This document shows positions 58,008 through 64,000 of a stretch of DNA of 64,000 bases, piece after piece. Numbering within the stretch: the stretch's first letter is position 1; each line of letters begins with the position of its first letter. Location: assembly GCF_026241515.1 (NCBI RefSeq), contig NZ_JAPHPW010000001.1:186001-250000 (forward strand). The letters are read 5' to 3'. The notes under the pieces are model-generated. The model worked only from the letters and a program-made list of their open reading frames with translations. It had not been told where the DNA came from and made no database searches. The position numbers were made by a program, and so were the translations under genes. Source of the stretch: Vibrio sp. 14G-20 (lineage in GTDB: Bacteria > Pseudomonadota > Gammaproteobacteria > Enterobacterales > Vibrionaceae).

Positions 58008-60395
58008 ATGAAAAGTCGCGATCTACTGCTACTCATCGTATTTCTCTTCAATACCTCTGTTGCTGAACAGTTTTGGAGTTTCCCTTTCCCGGTATCAAGA
58101 GGCGATCTGTCGATTGGGGAAGTGATTGCAGAATCTGATGGGCAAACAATTCGCAGCCTTGAAGTCGAGTCTTTAAAAACATTACTTGCCGATATTGTTA
58201 CCGACGAAACGATCCAGTCACTCACTCAATTTTCATCTCCAACCATCACTTTAGATCAGCTGTCTCGTTTAGGGATAAATGCTACCTATGACCCTACCCA
58301 ACTCAGCATTAATCTTGCCATCGATACTGACAAAAACAAAATTTACGATATAAACTTCACAGGCTCTTATGACCTAGCGAATTACTCGGAGCCTGCATTT
58401 TGGGTGTGGCAGAACAGCTTTAACCTTTCTACAGAGTACACACAACTCAACAACGATGAACTGCAAGATTGGGAGATACAATGGCTCAATTTTGCCAATA
58501 TTGGAGGGGTTGAGGGAGTCAATATTGATCTTCCTCTTTTTGTTGATGGCGGGAATAATGTATCGAGTGACTTATACCGAGGAGAGTTCCGACTTTTTAT
58601 AGATAAACCTCAATACCCGTGGCGACTTACACTTGGAGATATAACGAACACCAACGCTGGACATATCCCTAGTGTAGCAAACGGCGGAGTTGCATTTGAA
58701 AGGCTCTACCAAGATTTACAACCTACAAGGAATATCCAAAATGGCGGAACACAACCTTTAGTTCTTAATGAAAGTGCTAATGTAGAGATTTATATTAATG
58801 ACGCTTTCTACAGTGAAATTCGCCTTCCTCCAGGACGCTACTCCTTAGATGACTTCCCATTAAGTTCGGGTAACAACGACATTCGTCTTGAGCTGACGTA
58901 TCAATCTGGTCGTACTGATACCATTATTTATAGCCAGTTTTTTAACTCCCGCTTACTTCGAGCTGGTATCTCTGACTTTGGTTTCTATAGTGGGCTAGTC
59001 TCTTCTTTTATTGACCAAAAGTTTTCTTATGACAAAGATCAATGGGTAACGAATGGTTTTTACGACTATGGATTGTCAGACACAACGACCGTTGGTGTTA
59101 ATGGCTTGTATCACCCCGATGGCCAGCAGCTCGGTATTATATCTACCTTTGGTACTGATCTTGGCAACATAGCATTTCGAGTCAGTGGACAAAACAATGC
59201 ATTCAACAATGCTGTCGGTTCTATTTATAGCATTGATTACTCGCATCAAATTTGGGGTAGCCAAAGCTATGGTTCACCAAACCTCCAACTAAGCTACGAA
59301 TACCAAGACAACTATTATACGCTACCGTGGCAAACGGATGTTGGTGATACGGGTTACAGTACTAACGCTCGATACTCCATATCCATGCCATACAATTTCA
59401 CTCTCATTTTTAACGGCAGCTACGAAGAGTTTGATGATCTACAACCTCGTTGGTTAGGGTCGGGAGAGCTGTCTTGGGTATGGGACAGCATCACAATGAC
59501 TTTTGGCGTAGAGCAAGAAGACGACCCCAATGACAATATCAATGAAGAGCGCTATCTATTCTCTTTTGATTGGGACTGGACCTCAGAAAATGGTGATTAC
59601 AATGCCAGCGCATCTTATTCAAATGAACCAGACTCTTACCGAGCTCAGTTTGAAAAAAATACCGATGTTTATGCAGGCAGCTATGGCTATGCACTGACAA
59701 CTGAGGGCACATCTTCGACTCAACGTTATGGTTTGGAAGCGGACTATATTGGTAACCGCTTTAATTTAGAAAGCGAAGTCTCTCACAATGAGTCTGACAA
59801 TAGTGATGCCTTCCAAACTGCCGCTCTGCGAGGAAGCACTTCTTTAACGTTCACCAGTGGTGCTGCCACCTGGTCGCGCCCAATTAACGGGCCCATCGCC
59901 ATCGTCAAAGTTCATGACACATTAGATGCCGATGTAGAGATAAATGCATTCGCCGAGCAACCGGCTGAAGCCGTCGCCACGAAGTCATTCAGTAATGCCG
60001 TACGGCTCAGTTCTCACCAAGCTTCTAACGTTTACGTTGATTCTCCCGAAGCACCTATAGGTTATAACATCGGTGATTATTTGCATGAAATCACCCCAGG
60101 AGCACAAACTGGCCATTTGATCTATGTAGGGTCAGAAGCCTCTAAAACTATTATTGGGCAGCTTTACAGCTCTGATGGCCAAGCCATTGCTCTCAAGGTC
60201 GGTAAATTTACGTCTGAAGAAAAAACATATGAATTATTCACCAACCGAAGTGGTCGGTTTGTATTAGAAAATATAGCGTCAGGCCTATATACACTACAAA
60301 TCACCCCATTTGAAAATACTCAGGTTGAGATTCCGGAGACCAATAAGAACCTTATCTACCTACCTGATATTTACCTAAAAGGAGGTCCACAATGA
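58008..60395 (+). CDS. outer-membrane fimbrial usher
   Basis: 795-aa usher with signal peptide (RDLLLLIVFLFNTSVAEQ). The central part has LPPGRYSLDDFPLSSGNNDI and ISDFGFYSGLVSS, which match usher barrels and their plug border; the C-terminal ~90 residues (TIIGQLYSSDGQAIALKVGK, SGRFVLENIASGLYTLQI) form a carboxypeptidase-regulatory-like/CS1-pili C-terminal domain. It is shorter and more divergent than FimD, closer in layout to CooC/EcpC. The next gene overlaps its stop (ATGA). Confidence 0.83.
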   Translation: MKSRDLLLLIVFLFNTSVAEQFWSFPFPVSRGDLSIGEVIAESDGQTIRSLEVESLKTLLADIVTDETIQSLTQFSSPTITLDQLSRLGINATYDPTQLSINLAIDTDKNKIYDINFTGSYDLANYSEPAFWVWQNSFNLSTEYTQLNNDELQDWEIQWLNFANIGGVEGVNIDLPLFVDGGNNVSSDLYRGEFRLFIDKPQYPWRLTLGDITNTNAGHIPSVANGGVAFERLYQDLQPTRNIQNGGTQPLVLNESANVEIYINDAFYSEIRLPPGRYSLDDFPLSSGNNDIRLELTYQSGRTDTIIYSQFFNSRLLRAGISDFGFYSGLVSSFIDQKFSYDKDQWVTNGFYDYGLSDTTTVGVNGLYHPDGQQLGIISTFGTDLGNIAFRVSGQNNAFNNAVGSIYSIDYSHQIWGSQSYGSPNLQLSYEYQDNYYTLPWQTDVGDTGYSTNARYSISMPYNFTLIFNGSYEEFDDLQPRWLGSGELSWVWDSITMTFGVEQEDDPNDNINEERYLFSFDWDWTSENGDYNASASYSNEPDSYRAQFEKNTDVYAGSYGYALTTEGTSSTQRYGLEADYIGNRFNLESEVSHNESDNSDAFQTAALRGSTSLTFTSGAATWSRPINGPIAIVKVHDTLDADVEINAFAEQPAEAVATKSFSNAVRLSSHQASNVYVDSPEAPIGYNIGDYLHEITPGAQTGHLIYVGSEASKTIIGQLYSSDGQAIALKVGKFTSEEKTYELFTNRSGRFVLENIASGLYTLQITPFENTQVEIPETNKNLIYLPDIYLKGGPQ

Positions 60396-61240
60396 AAGGA
60401 CTACTGATAGCAATAAGCCTAATGTGGTTCTCGCCTACCCTGCTTGCCGATTGCGCTAATCACTGGGCGATAAAAATAGACAATAGCAATATTACTTATA
60501 AGCGCGATATGAACGCTTACATACCGATGTATATCGAGTTTGCGAAAAATAGAGAGAACTGCCAACCAAGGTTCGTTACCTTTTACCTACACAACAAAAA
60601 TAGCCAGCAGTTTATCTCTGCAGGAAGCAATGCTAAGTTGCCGATTAAAGTTCTCAATAGAAGCTTTTCACAACTGTCTTATGCGTCAGGTAAAGGGGTG
60701 ATTATTCCGCTTGAAGGGCAAATAACGAAATTTTGGTTACAGGTTGAACAAGCGAAAGTCGCGCATGCAAACACTTACAATGGTACTGCCCATGTCCAAT
60801 TTAAGCAGGAAAATAAGACATATCGCAAAACTCAAAAGGTCGCTTTAACTGTCGCCCCATTTGTATCATTTTCCCCTGACACAGCGGACTCTAATTTAGT
60901 TAATAGAGGTAAAAACAAATATCGTTTTCTTCTTGGAGAGCTCACGACCAATCAATCTTACTCTACGAATTTCCTTCTGATATCAAATGCTAATGTTCAA
61001 ATTGAAGTATCACAGCGCTATGGAAAACTAAGACATTCCCAAGAACATGAAAACCAAATCCCTTATCAGCTTACCGTGAACAATGCGAACGTTAGCCGAT
61101 ACTCTCGCTCTGCTGTTCCAAGTACTCAACAACTCAATAGAAAAAACATTCCGCTACGAGTAAAGGTAGGTAACACTGATTTCGCGCGGGCGGGGATTTA
61201 CTCTGACACCATAACATTAAAAGTAACGGTAATGCCGTGA
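60392..61240 (+). CDS. fimbrial tip or minor subunit, two-domain
   Basis: 282-aa secreted protein: MKGLLIAISLMWFSPTLLAD signal, then an N-terminal domain with two Cys (DCANHW, RENCQPRF) and a C-terminal pilin-like domain ending DFARAGIYSDTITLKVTVM. The FARAG(I/T)Y motif is shared with the pilin at 56688. Two domains and last-gene position suggest the adhesin at the fimbrial tip. AAAGGAGG is an ideal ribosome binding site. Confidence 0.76.
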   Translation: MKGLLIAISLMWFSPTLLADCANHWAIKIDNSNITYKRDMNAYIPMYIEFAKNRENCQPRFVTFYLHNKNSQQFISAGSNAKLPIKVLNRSFSQLSYASGKGVIIPLEGQITKFWLQVEQAKVAHANTYNGTAHVQFKQENKTYRKTQKVALTVAPFVSFSPDTADSNLVNRGKNKYRFLLGELTTNQSYSTNFLLISNANVQIEVSQRYGKLRHSQEHENQIPYQLTVNNANVSRYSRSAVPSTQQLNRKNIPLRVKVGNTDFARAGIYSDTITLKVTVMP

Positions 61241-61331
61241 GTAAATAAGAGGGCTTTATTGTAATAATTCATTCGCCTTTATGGTTTTATGTACCTAAAC
61301 CTATGAACTTAAATAGTTTACCCCTAAATAC

Positions 61332-61367
61332 AAAAAGCCCCGCAAGCTTTCACTTGCGGGGCTTTTT
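61332..61367. terminator. bidirectional terminator between fimbrial cluster and fusA
   Basis: AAAAAGCCCCGCAAG pairs with CTTGCGGGGCTTTTTT over the loop CTTTCA. It serves the tip-subunit gene on the plus strand and EF-G on the minus strand. Confidence 0.93.
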
Positions 61368-61390
61368 TAGCTAATTGAGAAAAGGGCTAA

Positions 61391-63478
61391 TTACTTACCA
61401 GCTTCTTTTTCTGCTTTAACTTTTGCAATCACTTCGTCAGCAACGTTAGTTGGACATGGTGCGTATTGTGCGAATTCCATAGAGAATTGGCCACGACCAG
61501 AAGTGATAGTACGTAGGTGACCGATGTAACCGAACATCTCAGAAAGAGGTACGTCAGCTTTAATACGAACACCAGTAACGCCAGCTTGTTGATCTTTGAT
61601 CATGCCACGACGACGGTTAAGGTCACCGATAACATCACCAACGTGATCGTCTGGAGTGAACACGTCAACGTTCATGATTGGCTCAAGAAGTTGCGCGCCA
61701 GCTTTAGGCATAGATTGACGGAATGCGCCTTTCGCTGCGATTTCAAATGCGATAGCAGATGAATCGACTGCGTGGAAACCACCATCGAAAAGTTCAACTT
61801 CAACGTCTAGAGTTGGGAAGCCAGCTAGTACGCCGTTTTCCATCATAGATGCGAAGCCTTTCTCAACTGCAGGCCAGAATTCTTTAGGAACGTTACCGCC
61901 CACAACTACAGAGTTGAACTTGAAGCCAGAACCTGCTTCGCCTGGTTTGATACGGTAATCGATCTTACCGAATTGACCAGAACCACCAGATTGCTTCTTG
62001 TGCGTGTAGCTATCTTCAATTGCTTGAGTAATAGTTTCACGGTAAGCAACTTGAGGAGCACCTACAGTTAGGTCAACGCCGTATGTACGCTTAAGGATAT
62101 CTACCTTGATGTCTAGGTGAAGTTCACCCATACCTTTCAGGATAGTTTCGCCAGTTTCTTCGTCAGTCTCAACTTGGAAAGATGGATCTTCTGCAACCAT
62201 TTTACCGATCGCGATACCCATTTTCTCAGAACCGCCTTTATCTTTTGGAGATACAGCGATTGAGATTACTGGAGTTGGGAATACCATTGGCTCAAGCGTT
62301 ACTTGGTGCTTAGGATCACATAGAGTGTGACCAGTTTGCACGTTCTTCATACCAACGATCGCAATGATGTCACCAGCTTGTGCGCTAGTTAGTTCGTTAC
62401 GGTCATCAGCTTGCATCTCAACCATACGGCCAACACGTTCTGTTTTGCCAGTGAATGAGTTAAGAATCGTGTCACCTTTGTTCAGTTTACCAGAGTAAAT
62501 ACGAACGAAAGTTAGAGCACCAAAACGGTCATCCATGATTTTGAATGCAAGCGCTTTGAAAGTTTCATCTGTAGAAACGATAGCGTGTTCGCCAGTTTCT
62601 TCGCCGTTCTCGTCCATTAGAGGTTGAGGATCAACTTCAGTTGGAGAAGGTAGGTAATCTACAACAGCGTCAAGAACGATTTGTACGCCCTTGTTCTTGA
62701 ATGCAGAACCACAGAAAGTTGGGAAGAATGCTAGGTCACGAGTACCTTTACGGATACAACGCTTAACGTCTTCGATAGAAGGCTCTTCACCTTCCATGTA
62801 AGCTTCCATTAGGTCATCGTCTTGCTCTACAGCAGTTTCGATTAGCTCTTCACGGTATTGCTCTACGTCATCTACCATGTCCGCAGGAACATCTAGAATT
62901 TCGTAGTTTTCAGGAAGACCAGTGTCATCCCAAACGTATGCTTTACGGCTTAGAAGGTCTACAACACCCACGAATTCATCTTCGCGGCCGATTGGTAGAA
63001 CCATAACTAGAGGAGTAGCACCTAGAACGTTTTTAACTTGGTCAACAACGTTGTAGAAATCTGCACCCATACGGTCTAGTTTGTTAACGAAGATCAGACG
63101 AGATACTTCTGATTCGTTAGCGTAGCGCCAGTTAGTTTCTGATTGAGGTTCAACACCACCAGAACCACAGAATACACCGATACCGCCATCAAGTACTTTA
63201 AGAGAACGGTATACTTCAACTGTGAAGTCAACGTGTCCAGGAGTATCGATAACGTTTAGACGGTGACCGTTCCAGAAACAGCTTACAGCTGCTGATTGGA
63301 TAGTAATACCGCGCTCAGCTTCCTGTTCCATGAAGTCAGTAGTTGATTCGCCATCATGTACTTCACCAGTCTTGTGGATTTGACCAGTTAGCTTAAGGAT
63401 ACGCTCAGTGGTAGTTGTTTTACCCGCATCAACGTGCGCGAAAATACCAATGTTTCTGTATTTCGATAAATCTGCCAT
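61391..63478 (-). CDS. fusA: translation elongation factor G (paralogue, EF-G 2 type)
   Basis: 695-aa GTPase of translocation. G1 [16 protein letters not shown]2/switch RGITIQSA, G3 [10 protein letters not shown]4 [10 protein letters not shown] and domains II-V are all present. It is not next to rpsL, rpsG or tuf genes, so it is probably the second EF-G copy that Vibrio carries besides the str-operon gene. It may act in recycling or under stress. The high similarity to canonical EF-G (no missing residues seen) argues for a working enzyme. Confidence 0.93.
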   Translation of the reverse strand: MADLSKYRNIGIFAHVDAGKTTTTERILKLTGQIHKTGEVHDGESTTDFMEQEAERGITIQSAAVSCFWNGHRLNVIDTPGHVDFTVEVYRSLKVLDGGIGVFCGSGGVEPQSETNWRYANESEVSRLIFVNKLDRMGADFYNVVDQVKNVLGATPLVMVLPIGREDEFVGVVDLLSRKAYVWDDTGLPENYEILDVPADMVDDVEQYREELIETAVEQDDDLMEAYMEGEEPSIEDVKRCIRKGTRDLAFFPTFCGSAFKNKGVQIVLDAVVDYLPSPTEVDPQPLMDENGEETGEHAIVSTDETFKALAFKIMDDRFGALTFVRIYSGKLNKGDTILNSFTGKTERVGRMVEMQADDRNELTSAQAGDIIAIVGMKNVQTGHTLCDPKHQVTLEPMVFPTPVISIAVSPKDKGGSEKMGIAIGKMVAEDPSFQVETDEETGETILKGMGELHLDIKVDILKRTYGVDLTVGAPQVAYRETITQAIEDSYTHKKQSGGSGQFGKIDYRIKPGEAGSGFKFNSVVVGGNVPKEFWPAVEKGFASMMENGVLAGFPTLDVEVELFDGGFHAVDSSAIAFEIAAKGAFRQSMPKAGAQLLEPIMNVDVFTPDDHVGDVIGDLNRRRGMIKDQQAGVTGVRIKADVPLSEMFGYIGHLRTITSGRGQFSMEFAQYAPCPTNVADEVIAKVKAEKEAGK

Positions 63479-63572
63479 TGTCTTACTCTGTTAATAGGAT
63501 ATAAAATGCGCGCAGAGTATATCACAATCTGTGAAGACTGATAGCTTTGCATGCATTTGGGACTAAAAAACT

Positions 63573-63603
63573 TTGCCTTTTTCTAACATATAAAAAAAGG
63601 CAA
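63573..63603 (-). terminator. terminator of radA
   Basis: On the minus strand TTGCCTTTTT pairs with AAAAAGGCAA, followed by AGTTTTTT. It lies about 110 bases after the radA stop. Nothing else was seen in 63479-63712 beyond the EF-G upstream region. Confidence 0.7.
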
Positions 63604-63712
63604 TCTGTAGAAACAATCTAAATGATTGTTTAGTTTAGTGCTAATCTAAAGCGCAATTGGCGTTTAAGTTAGACTGAATTTCTGCTGTATAGAGTAGCTG
63701 AAGTGAGCTCAA

Positions 63713-64000
63713 TTACAACTCATCAAAAGCATTAATTGCTTCTGATAATTTTTTCACGCCATGGATCTGCATTCCAGGAATACCCCCCTTAGGCATGTTA
63801 GCCGCTGGTACAATCGCTTTCTTGAAGCCGTGTTTAAATGCCTCATTAAGACGCTCTTGCCCACTCGGTACCGGTCGAATCTCACCCGCTAGGCCTACTT
63901 CGCCAAATACCACCACATCTTTTGGTAATGCGCGATCTCTGAAACTTGAAAGTAGAGCCATCACCAACGCAAGATCAGCACTGGTTTCGGTTACTTTAAC
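63713..64000 (-). CDS. radA: DNA repair protein RadA (3' end, partial)
   Basis: Last ~95 codons of radA, running off the right edge of the window. The frame reads VKVTETSADLALVMALLSSF, then FGEVGLAGEIRPVPSGQERL, the Lon-protease-like C-terminal domain of RadA/Sms, the helicase that drives recombination-intermediate branch migration. The N-terminal zinc finger and RecA-like core lie outside. The TTG or GTG codons near 63967 are internal codons, not starts. Confidence 0.92.
   Translation of the reverse strand, partial: VKVTETSADLALVMALLSSFRDRALPKDVVVFGEVGLAGEIRPVPSGQERLNEAFKHGFKKAIVPAANMPKGGIPGMQIHGVKKLSEAINAFDEL

Noticed and set aside
62000..63400. Long antisense frames inside fusA, lacZ, galM and other genes
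   Set aside because: They are opposite to well-supported genes, have no ribosome binding site and follow the codon pattern of the true strand.

Overview
The window looks like chromosome of a marine Vibrio, probably of the Splendidus clade. The evidence is gammaproteobacterial gene content at moderate G+C, Vibrio-typical small families (a VF530-type protein, DUF3622, DUF3332), a stand-alone EF-G gene outside any ribosomal-protein operon, and a galETKM operon with GalR boxes. No rRNA, tRNA, CRISPR array, prophage or insertion sequence was seen.

Layout. (1) 1-8.3 kb is housekeeping: dipeptidase pepD, a DUF3332 lipoprotein, an AstE-like deacylase, a DUF3622 protein, an adenine/adenosine deaminase, NnrS, a gamma-glutamylcyclotransferase-like protein and a YgjH-like tRNA-binding protein. 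(2) 8.4-31.5 kb is a galactoside-use island: galR, galETKM, a LacI/EbgR-type regulator, the remnant of a membrane protein gene (probably a transporter), an ABC importer (two permeases, binding protein, divergent ATPase) with lacZ, a MATE pump, a sodium/sugar symporter, a GH36 alpha-galactosidase and its LacI-type regulator. Beta-galactosides would enter by the ABC system and be cut by LacZ. Alpha-galactosides would be cut by the GH36 enzyme. Galactose then goes through GalM-K-T-E. GalR-type operators lie before galR, before galE and between the ABC permeases and the ATPase. (3) 31.7-33.9 kb holds a divergent LysR regulator and chromate transporter. (4) 34.0-50.1 kb is a complete tad/flp pilus locus on the minus strand: two Flp prepilins, TadV, an AAA+ ATPase, RcpC, RcpA, a lipoprotein, TadG/E/F, TadZ/A/B/C/D. 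At its end lie an STT3-like GT-C membrane protein, a DPM-type glycosyltransferase and a methyltransferase, a possible glycosylation module. A divergent AraC-family gene sits at the flp end. (5) 51-55.7 kb has an acyl-CoA ligase, two related LysR regulators around a DUF1127 gene, and a VF530 protein. (6) 55.9-61.2 kb is an atypical chaperone-usher fimbria with a LuxR-type regulator. (7) 61.4-64 kb is an EF-G gene and the 3' end of radA.

The strongest unexplained signal is a 25-bp element present three times (10816-10840, 16601-16625, 26194-26218). Pairwise identity is 22-23 of 25, and each copy lies just downstream of a galactose gene: galK, lacZ and the sodium/sugar symporter. In the mRNA it reads as AAGUAAAAGG-like, which is complementary to the CCUUUUACUU stretch of Spot 42 RNA as I remember that sequence. 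Other notable signals are a hairpin that would mask the Shine-Dalgarno of the fimbrial pilin gene, a shared 17-bp palindrome before the two paralogous LysR genes, and two copies of a ~138-bp intergenic repeat inside the gal operon. Functions are assigned from recognisable motifs and context only; no database search was run.
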